Shown here piece by piece: positions 46,818-59,000 of a stretch of DNA of 64,000 bases (the stretch's first letter is position 1; each line of letters starts with the position of its first letter). Location of the stretch: assembly GCA_039602395.1 (NCBI GenBank), contig JBCNJP010000007.1, forward strand, positions 107,945,377-108,009,376, written 5' to 3'. Origin of the DNA: Deinandra increscens subsp. villosa (lineage: Eukaryota; Streptophyta; Magnoliopsida; Asterales; Asteraceae). A program made the translations under genes and the position numbers. The notes beneath the pieces are model-generated. The model was not told the origin of the DNA. It ran no database searches and saw nothing but the letters and a program-made list of their open reading frames with translations.

Positions 46818-49680
46818 TTTTAGAACAGTGGATTCATTAGGACGAGGCAAAACACACTCAACCTAGCAAGGAGCCAGGGAGAGAACAAAACAAACAACAA
46901 TAGGGAAGGGAACTTACATAACAAACTTGTCCCAATATTTCCATAAAAGACTACCCCATTTACCTCTATTTTTGACTCATAAGTAACTAAGACACTTGAC
47001 TTCTTTAAACATAACGGAGATGATCATCTTCTTTCCTTTGAAAGTCGCCTTGCTCCTACCTTTCCAAATCACCCAACAAGTGGTAAGAATAATAGTGTAG
47101 AAAATCATCTTACCCTTCCTATCGAAGCGGGATTCCTCCACTAACTTAAGAAGGTCTTCGAGATCAAAGGCATAAATAGGAAGAACCTTTCACCACCCGG
47201 ACATGACGTTCCAAATCCCGGGGGTCACATTGCAACCCATCAAGAGATGATACATCGACTCCACCCCGTCATCGCAAAGGGAACAAAGAGGATCCGAAAT
47301 ATTGACATTCCTTCTAGCTAACGTCTCCTTGGTAGCAATACGATCCTTAAGAACCCTCCAAAAAAGGATATTTACCTTGTTCGGGACGAGCTTGTTCCAA
47401 GGCATAATAATCCCATTAGAGTGAGAGTACCAACTACAAAGTTTACGTAAGCAAGCCACCGAAAACATGCCACTGATATCCCCCCTCCACGTCGCATTGT
47501 AATGCATGGGAATAATAAGCTCCTTCAAATCAACTCTCATCTCCTTAAGCCCCTCCTCCACCTTGTTGATGCTAACCCACGCCCCCCCCCCCCCCCCATA
47601 TCCTTCCTAACCGGTAGAAAAGGATCCGAATTATATTTCGCATGGAACTTGTGCACCACTTTTCGCCAAAGCCGATTCGGTTCCTTATGATATCGCCACA
47701 CCCACTTTCCAAGAAGGCACTGGTTCCAAACATGAAAAGGAACCAAACCCAAACCTCCATCCTCAACCGGCTTACAAACATCTTCTTTGCACACCCAATG
47801 AATACATTTTTTCTCCAAGTCACCCCCCCCCCCAAATGAATCGGGTTCTAATCCCCACAAGTTTTTGAAGTACCTTCGATGGAACTTTGTAAATGGAGAA
47901 ATATTAGGTTGGAAGACTTTCGAGCACCGCCCTCGCAACGACGACTCTACCCCCTATAGAAAGATTTTTTTCTTTCCACCTTGAAAGCCTTTTGTCGAAG
48001 ATTTTTATGACCTCATCCCAACTCTTAATAAGGTTCATGTTCGCACCAGCCACAAGACCAGGATATTTGAAAGGGATATCTCCACTAGAACAAAAGAACA
48101 CTTCGGCCTTCACTTTAACCTCGCTCGGGTGCACATTTATACCGTGAAGAGCACACTTATTAATATTGATCTTAAGCCCGGATACCAACCCAAAGACTCT
48201 CAATAATCGGACTAAATTAGCCACATTATTCTCGAACCATTTCCCCACCACAATAGCATCATCGGCAAAAAAGAGATGCGAAATGCTTGGCCCTCCATTA
48301 GGAATTTCAAACCTGTGAAATAGGCCACAACTCGCCACCTTGCTCAAAAGCCAATGGAAAGCCTCCATAACAATGAGAAAAAGAAACGGCGAAATGGGAT
48401 CACCTTGTCGAACCCCTCTCTCGCATTGAAACTCCCAAGTAGGGGATTCATTCACTAACACCGACGTTCTCGAGGCTTTTAAACACCCGGAAATCCAAGC
48501 AATCCACCGCTCGGGGAACCTCATTTGGGACATGATGGAGACCAAAAAGTCTGGGCTCCACCGAATCGTACGCTTTCTCAAAATCAATCTTAAAGAGGAG
48601 GGTGGGAAGCTTTCTTTTCTTAGCCCAAGAATCGAGTTCTTTTCTTAGCCCAAGAATCGAGTTCGTCCCCGCTAAAAAGCTATTTGCGAATCCGAAATAA
48701 TGCTCGCCAACGGCCCTTTGATCCTATTAGCAAGGACCTTGGAGATGACCTTAGGGATAATCCCGACAAGGCTTATCGGTCTGAAATCCGACAAAGAATC
48801 CGGGTCTTGTTTCTTAGCAATGAGATGAATAAACGCTGCCCCACAACCTTTGCCAATAACCCCATTCTCATAAAACTTGCTAAAAATTTCCATAAAATCA
48901 TTTTCGAATAGCTCCCAACATTTCTTAAAGAATGCAAACGTAAAACCGTCGGGATCCGGAGCTTTATCTCTGCCACACTCCCGCACCCCGCTTTAATCTC
49001 ACCCTTAGAGAATGGAACAACCAAATTGTCACTGTCCCTACTCGATAACCCATTAATACCCGAGCATAATAAGGGAGGCCTCCATCCAATGGATTTCTTA
49101 AACTTGTTTTTGAAGAAATTAAACACCGTTTTCTTGATCAAACAAGGATCCAAGACCCACTTATTATTCACTTTCAATCCGCAGATACGACTAGCCGACA
49201 TCTTTGCATTCACCATACCATGGAAGAAGGACGTATTGGCATCCCGGTCAACAGCCCATTTCACCCGACTTTTCTGTTTAAGGCCTTCAACTCTTTCATC
49301 TTCAATCACTTGAAGCTTTAGCTTGGCCTCGTCCCACTCTTTATTCTCATCAACACTTAACGGAAAAATTGCCGTCAGAGCCTCCATCTTTTTGCATAGA
49401 TCCAGGGCTTTATTTTTCTCCAAATTTGTTTCAAGATTAACTCTCAATCTCCAGCTCTTTAAATCTTCTTTAAGCTTTTCTAATTTCTTAAGTAAACGAC
49501 AATCTGGATTATCATCAGGAGCCGGCCGAAACTCCGTAAGACCACTCCGAACCACCTTCTCAAAATCCGGATGTTTCATCCAAGAAGAATAGAGTTTGAA
49601 CGGGCACGGACCGAAATCTTCCTTAGACAACTTGAGCAGCAGGGGGTTATGATCAGACCAACCCGCAAGAGATTATTAAC
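46818..49680 (-). mobile_element. 5'-truncated L1-type LINE
   Basis: Minus-strand frames run from the last endonuclease motif (SDHNPLLLKLS, about 49650) through the linker, RT fingers (DKAPDPDGFTFAFFKKCWE, DFRPISLVGIIPKVISKVLA), the palm with FADD (about 48262, the LINE form of YxDD), GLVAGANMNLIKSW, and the zf-RVT tail (NKVNILFWRVLKDRIAT, CSLCDDGVES). Frames are broken several times. One break is a 25-bp tandem duplication (TCTTTTCTTAGCCCAAGAAT and following, 48613-48664). Two others coincide with C-runs (47582-47597, 47822-47832). The first half of the endonuclease is absent. A T7 run at about 46819 on the plus strand may be the poly(A) tail. Confidence 0.85.
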
Positions 49681-49744
49681 GTGGTCAATGTTTACGCGCC
49701 GTAAGGATCTCTCCACAAATCCCTTTTTTCACATGGTTAGCCAA

Positions 49745-50010
49745 ACATGTCAAAAGTATTTTTGTCTAATCATTTAAAAATGACCTATTGACTTTTCAAA
49801 AAGTCAATAGGTTAAAATTTATGTTTGAATATTTTAAAAACACTTATTAAAATAATATTTAAAAAATAAGGTTTATGTTTAAATAGTGTAAAAGCACTTT
49901 TTAAACCATTAAAAAAATTAACTCTTTTTTAAAAAGTCATAAGTAATTAAGTATTTTTACAAAAAGTACTTTTGCATTCAAATAAGCACTTTCGAACATA
50001 CCCTAATTAT
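49745..50010. repeat. AT-rich MITE-like segment
   Basis: Low-complexity sequence dominated by AAAAGTATTTTT, TTTTAAAAA and CACTTTTTAAA words. It ends AAGTGC-type (complement GTATGTTCGAAAGTGCTTAT). An inverted 'GACTTTTCAAAAAGTC' lies near 49791. Ends and target duplication were not resolved. Confidence 0.35.
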
Positions 50011-50262
50011 TATATTGAAAGTGAGAAATTGAAAAAGTTATTAAAGGGTACAAGGGAATCTTCTATCCATTTTGAAGCCAATAATAACACCTCATGAGAG
50101 AGATGGGGTGAAAGAATTTGATACTAAATGGGTGGTATGGCTATAAGTTTGGATTTGAAGCTTTAGGCTCATTTATTTCACTTGGCTGAATCACACGGTA
50201 TGGTAAACGCATGAAGCCTCTCTAAACAAATCAAGCCTAAGGCCTTAAGTCGAGACTACACC

Positions 50263-50470
50263 TATAGGTGCACAAAAAAACTGGTTAATCTAACCACATT
50301 GATTTAATAACTGAAAACCGAACTGGTGTTCAACCGATAATGTGCTAAATGGTTTGTAATCGATACAACCTAGCGATTTGAAACTGGTCAGAGGTCTCTA
50401 GATCACGAACTAGTCGATTTTTAATCAGTTATAGCTTAACCTATTAGGTTAACTAATTTGTGCACCTATA
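50263..50470. mobile_element. hAT-type MITE
   Basis: 208 bp with perfect 14-bp inverted repeats TATAGGTGCACAAA / TTTGTGCACCTATA. It is flanked by 8-bp repeats ACTACACC (50255-50262) and ACCACACC (50471-50478), one mismatch. The TIR core AGGTGCACA is shared with the full hAT element at 43695, so that element's transposase type could have mobilised it. Confidence 0.85.
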
Positions 50471-50502
50471 ACCACACCCCCACAACCCCACCCTAGGTTT
50501 CT

Positions 50503-50670
50503 GGTTGTTTTAGTTCTTGACAATTGAACCTATGGTTTTATGAATTTTAAAGGACTATAACAAATAGTGCCCTTATATAGATTTGGTTGTTTTAGTTCTT
50601 GACAATTGAAGCTATACTTTTGCGAATATTAAAGGACGATAACAAATACTGTAGTGCCCTTATATAGATT
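50503..50670. repeat. Tandem duplication, about 83 bp
   Basis: GGTTGTTTTAGTTCTTGACA...GTGCCCTTATATAGATTT occurs twice in direct succession, with several substitutions and a short indel. Confidence 0.75.
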
Positions 50671-51461
50671 TCCTTAATGATGATTGTTGACTGATGAACA
50701 TCCGATATGTTAATCTTATGGGCAACTGTGTGAGCATTCATGGCAGGTTCCCTAACAAAAATAAGTGTAAACCCTAAAATGTGAGGTTGGTTGTGAGTGG
50801 TTATGAGTAGATGAGAGAGAAAAAATTTAACAAATCTCCATATTTCAGAATTTTTTTTTGGTGATTTATTAAATTTCATGGTTTGTTTGTGATTAAAGGA
50901 GAGAAAAAAGTAATAATAAAAATATATAAGTATTATTTATTTGTGATTGTGAGTGAAAAAGAAAGAAAAATAATAATAAAAGTATAAATTATAGAATGGG
51001 GATATAGAATTTACCGTGAATGCTCTTAAAGAGCTATTTAACCTATTTAAACTCATTTTGTTTTTTATATTACCCATCTTAACCTAAACTATACAAGTCG
51101 GTTAGATTTGGTAGGTCTAGTTTTAAGGTTTGCACATTCAAAAGTATTCTAGTATGATCTTAGAAGGGTAAGATATATGCACAAGTCTTAAGATCATATT
51201 TTTAACTAGGTGTTGAGGAGCACTTTGCACATGTTCCATGCTAGAAATGCAGGTTTGTAAAAATAACTATATTAAAAAAATCATAAAGACCATGACTTAG
51301 ATAATTCTTTTGTAAAATCATAAATTTGATGGCTCTGACAAACAAACTGTTTATGCCTCACCTCTACCTAACCTCTGTAACCAACCATAAATGACACTCC
51401 TACAAAAATAGTTATGGCTAACATAATCCAAATCCATCAGAGACAAACTAAACCTAAGGTT
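50671..51461. other. Non-coding spacer
   Basis: AT-rich, no feature recognised. Confidence 0.4.
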
Positions 51462-51845
51462 AAAAGCAATGGGTTCGGGGAAGGGGGGTTCGGGGGGTTT
51501 CGGTGGGTTCGGTGGGATCGGGAACACCACTGCGGTGGGTTCGGGAGCCCCGATCGGGGATGCACTTTGGGGTGCCGAGCTCGACGATTTTGAAAGTGGG
51601 GAGAGAGCCGTTGGTGTGGGCCCCCCCCCTCCCAACGGCTAATCCCTTTTTTTTTTAAAAAATTTAATTTTTTTTTTTACTTTTTACCATTTCTACCTAT
51701 TTAAACCACCTCATTCAACCCATTTTCACACACACTTCTCCATTTCTCTCTAAACTTTATATTATCTCCCACTTCCAACTTCCTTTCAATTTTATATAAT
51801 CTCCAACTTCCTTTTAATTTTATAAAATCTCAACCCTCCTACACC

Positions 51846-53147
51846 ATGTCGAACTTCAACAATTTCTTCTCCAACTTCAACCCTTCCGAGCAACAAACCC
51901 CCACTTCTCAACCAAACCCATTTGGAAGTCCCGGTTACGTACCGACGATGGCGGATTCCCCGGCCGGTTATCCGAATTTTGATTATCTTGGTCCCGACGA
52001 TTTTCCCCAATTCAACCAAACCTACCAAACCGATTCTCAAGAAGAAATTGTCATGGAAACCCAACCCACCGAACCCACTCAAACAAGGAAGAAGAAGCAC
52101 GTCGCCAAAAGAAATAAGAAGTCGGGTCAAACGTCTCAACCCGACGAACGACAAAAAAGGATTCCTATTACGTGGACAATCAAAGAAGAAGTGGCGTTGG
52201 CGAAATGTTGGGTCGATGTCTCGGAGAGTTCCATTGCGGGTAAAATATATATTTTTTTTAAAGTTTATATATTTTTTTAAAGTTTATATATTTTTGTAAA
52301 GTTTATATATTTTTGTAAAGTTTACTAACAATTTTTTTTTCCTTTCTTAATTTTAGGAGACGCCCAAACTAGGGATTCGTTTTGGAACAAAATTACCGCA
52401 AATTGGCACAATTTGTTGCATTATCCTCCCCCCAACTTCTCAAATGAACACAGTTTTGTTCGCACCAAGCATCAATTGTATTCGAAATGGGGCGACATGA
52501 ACAAGAAGGTCACCAAGTGGAACAACACCTACATCAACATTTTGGGTAACCGAAGGAGTGGCCAAAGCGAAGAAGATATTCTGAAGGCGACCCATCATCG
52601 ATTCAAGCTTGAGAACAGGGGCGCTTTCGACAAGATGGAGGTTTGGGATGTGGTGAAAATGTCCCAAAAATGGCGAGGGGCATTTGCGGTGGACGAAGGT
52701 TGCGATAGTGATGAACAAGGTGCTTCTAAAAGAAGCAAAACATCCGATTCAAATCGGAGCTTCAACACCGATAGTCCATCGCAAGCCCAATCCATTCCTT
52801 TCGATCTCAACCTTGGTTGTGGTGGAACCTCTCCCAAGAGCCCAACCGAAGATCCACTTCCAATGGGTACCCAAAAAGCTAAACGCTTAGCAAAAGAAAA
52901 AGCAAAAGGAAAAGGAAAAGCGTCGGGGAGTGGAGCTTACAAAGAAGAATTTCAAACGTTTAACGAGTATCAACGGGAGAAGATCGACCTTCAACGAAAA
53001 GCTCGAGAACAACGAGCGAAAGAACTCGAACTAATGGAACGCGAACAAATGTGTCGTGAGCTCGATAGGATTGAACGCGACCCGAGCGAGGAGGCTAAAA
53101 CCATTGCTCAAAAAATTCGAGCAAAACTCTTCGGGTGTTACAAGTAG
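51846..53147 (+). CDS. Myb/SANT-like DNA-binding protein (Harbinger ORF1 type)
   Basis: Two exons, 51846-52239 and 52357-53147 (donor GGTAAAAT, acceptor TTTTAG), giving 394 aa. The intron carries repeated TTTATATATTTTT units. A Gln/Pro/Ser-rich N-terminus leads to a Lys-rich patch (RKKKHVAKRNKKSG). A trihelix/SANT domain follows at about residues 108-195 (TWTIKEEVALAKCW, DSFWNKITANWHN, KHQLYSKWGDMNKKV, WRGAF). The C-terminus is a charged coiled coil (EYQREKIDLQRKAREQRAKE). Such proteins bind Harbinger ends and help the separate transposase enter the nucleus. In plant annotation they often appear mislabelled as 'glutathione S-transferase T3-like'. The frame is fully open. No transposase partner lies in the window. 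Confidence 0.85.
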
Positions 53148-53397
53148 TTTTTTTTTTTTATAATTTGTAATTTTAGGATTAAAAGTAATTTTAGGATTAA
53201 ATAAGTAATTTTAGGAGTTTTTTTTATTTGTAATATTAGGATTTAATTTTTATTTATAAAAAAATAGTTTTTTTTTATTATTTGTAATGTTTTAATTAGT
53301 ATTTTATTTTAATTATTTTATTATAAAAAAGTGATTGGGGAAATGGGGAAATGGGGAAACCATTGCACACAAAATGGGGAAAAATGGGAAGGGGTGG

Positions 53398-56001
53398 TGT
53401 CACACCCCAACCGACGGCGGAATATGTCGGGGCATGATGATTGTCCAGATGCTCATGACAACTAATTAAAGTTGAAATATATTTAACATGCCCTTTTATT
53501 TCATTTATTAGAATATCTTACAAACATGAAACAGACAAAACATAATAACATAGGTACTGTAATTAAACATTGATTAACTAGGTCCAGCATCCTATAGTGA
53601 TCACATACTGGCTCAAACACGATTACCTGCAACATGTATAAGGTAAAGTGTCAACTACAAAAGTAGTTGGTGAGTAAGCATAGGTTTAATACATAATATC
53701 AGTATAAATCATGCGATCTATGTGTTTAGTGAATGTTCATAGAATATGATAAACAAGTATTGTAATAGTGTAATCAACCGCGTATCAAACCCTTGACAAT
53801 TAGGCTTTCAATCACAAGGCGCCACACGCGAGGCATGCCAAGTGGGTTGTCAAACCAATAGATCTATTATCGTTACCCCGGCTCGGTATGTTAATGAGTA
53901 CGCATGCTAGTGTAATAGTATTGGAATACAACAACAATCATGGTCCAAACAAGTTTAACACATCAAGAACACACATAACGAGCATAGGATTCGCATTTAG
54001 TTTTAGCTAAGTAAATATAGAGTTTGGAATTTGAGATAGAGATACATGTTACACCCCAAAGTATTAAAAGAGAAGGGGGCTATGAATACTCACCTGATAA
54101 GGTGATAGGAAAAGAGACAACGCCGATTCGTGAAGGACAAGTAACTCAAGGATTATCCTAATGAATCAAATAAGGTATATGAATATAGGAATTCAAAATG
54201 AATCAAGTTTTAAGTATTTGAGGAAGGTTATATTTGATTAGGTCAAAATTACCATTTTGCCCTTCTATAGGTAAATTAGGGTTTTAGTAAAGATGTGTAT
54301 TCCTAATATTTTATCAATTATCACTTCTAAGCTCATGAATACTTATTGTATATAAAATTATGATCTAGTACCAAAAATCAAGTCTTAATATCTTCCGGTT
54401 TATTTATTATTAAATAAACATATTCAAAACCCTAATTTTAATAAAATAATTAAATAATTACCAAAACTCATTAGATTTTGGAACAAACTTAGGGTTTTAC
54501 TCATATTACTATATTATAATATTCTTGAAAATATAAAACCCTAATTCATTGTCGTTTATCTAGTTTTGACAAAATAATGACGTGAAAACCCTAATTTCGG
54601 TGTAATTTTATATAAAATACCAAACATGCTCAAAACTTGAAATTAACTTAGGGCTTTCTTTGTATACATTATTTTAAGATTACCTACAAAAATTTAGACC
54701 CTAATTCCAACCCAATCACCCAAAATCAAAGATTTATCTCAAGAACCCTAATTTTAGCATGAATTTTTAGAAATCATACTTAGAGATCGAATTTGCAAAA
54801 ACTGAGATAGGTTATTTTAGATCATACCTAGAGGACCTTGACTGCTGAATCTCAGATCAAAACTCCAAACGAGCAGCTCGAATTTGATAGACGAAGTTTC
54901 GGACGAGTTTAAGGGTTTTTTTTGGGTTGATGATTCGCGAAATTGGTGAGTTTGATTGATGATTCGAGCCCGTTTTTATACTGATCAGGAGCGCAGGGGG
55001 TTCCTACACGTATCCCAGGTGACTAATCGAGCTAAAATGACACGAATTCGATCCTACATGAGCTGGAACATCGTGACTAAGGTGCTGGTCGCTTTCAGCG
55101 ACCAGATTGGGCGGAGGTACGCGCAGGGGGGGGGCTGGGGCTCGGCGACCCGCCAAGCACTTTGCTGCTTTGGCAGTTTTGGTCCCTCAAGTTTATAATT
55201 GCATTTTTGACCCCGAACTTCTACCGAACTGTTATTTTATGCACCAAATCATTATAAAACATGTTTATAAAAGTTTCTAAGTCTCGGGACATGCTCGATG
55301 ATATACGAATACGTGCGTTTTATAACTTTCAATAAATTGCACATTTAGTCCCTCAACTTTTGTTTTATGTGTCTTAGCTTTATATCTTTCGATGTAACTA
55401 ATGTTTTAAGTTCAAAATGATATTAGAATACTTTCTTAAGATTTATAAGGCTTGGGATACGTTTAACGATGCTTAAAATATTTATTTTATATATATTTAT
55501 ATATATATTATTTGTTAAAAACTATGAAAAATCATCAAAATTCATTAAAATTCATCATAATTCACCATATTGATTCGTGATATAGAATTCATTAAATATA
55601 ATGTTATAGAATAATAGAATGAGAATTCTTGGAATGTACGAACTCCCGGTTAATACCGAAATCGCACGAAAACTCGTATTTTTGCTACTTTTGTTTTAAA
55701 CCTCGAACTTTTACGAAACCTCACATACATTTACTTGTGTGTATGACTAGTATTACCCACAAGTATTATATATGTTTAGAATGCTAAAGTTTTCCGGTTT
55801 TGCACAATTAGCAAAAACAACTGAGTTATGGATCCGATTTGCACTGAATTGAAACATCGAATTTCACGAATATTGTGATTGAAGGATTAAATCATGGAAT
55901 ACATGAAATAACAATATAAAATACGAAATGATTCTTTATTGATTATCAACCAAGATAGAAAACGGGTCGGGTAATTACAATGGATTAACCGAAGTGTTAC
56001 A
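53398..56001 (-). repeat. 3' LTR of the gypsy element
   Basis: Starts TGTCACACCCC and ends GTGTTACA on the plus strand. It contains a perfect hairpin CTGGTCGCTTTCAGCGACCA at about 55084-55103. The 80-codon frame here recurs identically in the other LTR and is not a gene. Confidence 0.97.
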
Positions 56002-56012
56002 GTCTCCCCTAC
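56002..56012 (-). other. Polypurine tract
   Basis: On the minus strand, GTAGGGGAGAC immediately precedes the 3' LTR (TGTAACACTTCGG). This is the expected plus-strand DNA primer. Confidence 0.8.
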
Positions 56013-56034
56013 TTTAAGAAATTTCGTCCCGAAA

Positions 56035-59000
56035 TTAAATTCGAGAAGACTGTCTGAACAGGTGTGGATACTTGGTTTTCATTTGATCTTCACGTTCCCA
56101 GGTAAACTCTGGTCCACGTTTAGATTCCCAACGAACCTTGACAATCGGTATGCGACTACGTTTGAGTTGTTTGACTTCGCGATCCATGATTTCCACAGGT
56201 TTCTCAACGAATTGCATGGATTCGTCAATAGTAAGGTCTTCCAGAGGAACATAGAGACTTTCATCAGCTAGACACTTGCGAAGATTTGACACATGAAATG
56301 TAGGATGAACATTGGCTAATTCTGGAGGTAGTTCGAGTCGATAGGCTACTTTACCGACTTTTTCCAGAATTTTGAATGGACCTACATAACGAGGTGCTAG
56401 TTTCCCTTTCTTACCAAATCGAACGATTCCTTTCCAAGGAGATACCTTTAGAAGGACTAAATCGCCGACTTTGAATTCAAGGGGCTTTCGTCGTTTATCA
56501 GCATAGCTTTTCTGACGACTTCTAGCAGCAAGTAAGTTGTCACGAACTTGAGAAATTCGGTCAGTCGTTTCTTGGATTAGTTCGGGACCAGTGATTTGAG
56601 CTTCACCAATCTCGTTCCAACATACGGGTGAACGACATTTTCTACCATAGAGTGCTTCGAATGGTGCCATACCGATGCTCGAATGATAACTATTGTTATA
56701 AGAAAACTCGGCCATTGGTAAATGGGAATCCCAATTTCCACCAAAATCAATGACACAAGCGCGAAGCATATCCTCTAGAGTTTGGATTGTGCGTTCAGTC
56801 TGACCATCAGTTTGTGGATGATAGGCACTGCTGAGATCCAAACGAGTTCCCAAGGTAGATTGAAGAGATTGCCAAAAGTGAGAAATAAAACGACCGTCTC
56901 GATCTGATATGATGCTCAAAGGAATACCGTGACGACAAACGATCTGTTTGACGTAAATACGAGCTAATTTCTCAGCTCCATCGTTTTCACGAATAGGGAG
57001 AAAGTGAGCAGATTTGGTTAAACGATCGACGATGACCCAAATGCTATCATGACCACTAGAAGTACGCGGGAGTTTAGTAATGAAATCCATTGAGATGTTT
57101 TCCCATTTCCATTCAGGTACTGCTGGTTGTTCGAGTAAACCAAACGGTCGTTGGTGCTCGGCTTTGACTTTTGAGCAAGTAAGACATTTAGCCACAAAGA
57201 GCGCGATGTCTTTCTTCATTCCAGGCCACCAATAATGAGTACGAAGATCCTGATACATTTTATCAGCACCGGGATGAATGGAGTAACGAGATTTGTGAAT
57301 CTCGTTCATGATGGTGGTACGAAGATCGTCTCGGTTAGGAATCCAAAGACGATTTAGGAAATAAAGAAGACCATTGGGTTTAGTTTCTAGTTGAAGTTCA
57401 GCACCACAAGACATTTCTTCGTACATGTTACCCTCGGTAACAGATATGTGTTGAGCCTCAAAAATACGGGTTTGAAGATCAGATAACCGATGAGTGGTTT
57501 GAAAAAGAATTGGTTTAAGGTGTTCCTTACGACTAAGTGCATCGGCCACAACATTTGCTTTACCTGGATGGTAGAGAATATTGCAGTCATAGTCGTTCAG
57601 AAGTTCAACCCAACGACGCTGGCGCATGTTGAGTTCCTTTTGATTGAAAATGTGTTGAAGGCTTTTGTGATCAGTATAGATTATGCATTTGGTTCCATAA
57701 AGGTAGTGTCTCCAAATCTTCAAGGCAAATACAACCGCACCAAGCTCGAGATCGTGCGTTGTATAATTCTTTTCATGAATCTTGAGTTGTCTTGAAGCGT
57801 AGGCGATCACTTTTCCTCGTTGCATTAGAACACAACCGAGGCCTAGACGTGAGGCATCGCAGTAAACGACAAAGTCGTCGTTTCCATCAGGAAGAGTTAA
57901 AATAGGAGCGTCACATAGCTTCTGTTTGAGAGTTTGAAATGCCTCTTCCTGAGCAGGACCCCACTCAAATATTTTGTCTTTTTGTGTTAAGGCGGTGAGT
58001 GGAACTGCGATTTTTGAAAAGTTTGAGATAAAGCGTCGATAATAACCTGCTAGTCCAAGGAATGAGCGGATTTCAGTAGGGGTACTTGGGGTACTCCAAC
58101 TTTTTATGGCTTGGATCTTGGCAGGATCGACAAGGATACCTTTGTCATTGACAATGTGTCCTAAAAATTGAACTTCCTTAAGCCAAAATTCACATTTAGA
58201 GAATTTGGCATAAAGTTGTTCTTTCTTCAGGAGTTCCAAAATTTGACGTAGGTGAGTTTCATGTTCAGACCTTGATTTAGAGTAAATGAGGATATCGTCA
58301 ATAAAGACGATGACGAACTTGTCAAGATATGGTTTACAAACGCGATTCATGAGGTCCATGAATACTGCAGGTGCGTTTGTTAATCCAAATGGCATAACGG
58401 TGAATTCAAAATGACCGTAACGGGTACGGAAAGCAGTTTTATGAACATCCTCCTCTGAAACACGAAGTTGATGGTAACCAGAACGAAGATCGATTTTTGA
58501 AAAACAATTGGCTCCTTGAAGTTGGTCAAAAAGGTCATCGATTCGAGGTAATGGGTATCGATTCTTAATGGTAAGTTTATTGAGTTCGCGATAATCGATA
58601 CACATTCGGAATGTACCATCCTTCTTTTTGACAAATAAGACAGGTGCTCCCCAAGGTGAGGAACTAGGTCGAATGAATCCTTTGTCAGAAAGTTCCTGCA
58701 GTTGTTTAGATAACTCCTGCATTTCTGATGGCGCTAGGCGATAAGGTGACTTTGCAACGGGAGTAGCACCAGGAATAAGATCGATACGAAAATCGACTTG
58801 ACGAACGGGAGGTAGACCCTTTATGTCTTCAGGAAAGACTTCAGGATAATCTCGGACGATTGGAATGTCTTCGATTTTATTTTCTTCCTCCCGAACCTCC
58901 ATGATGTGGGCCAGAAATGCCTCATACTCCTTGCGTAAGTACTTTCGGGCTTTAGTACAGGACATGAGCTTCAGCCCGTTTGATGGTTTATCGCCATGAA

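Noticed and set aside
54956..55198. 80-codon ORF repeated at 62809-63051
   Set aside because: It lies inside both LTRs and is identical because the LTRs are identical. No domain or codon signal.
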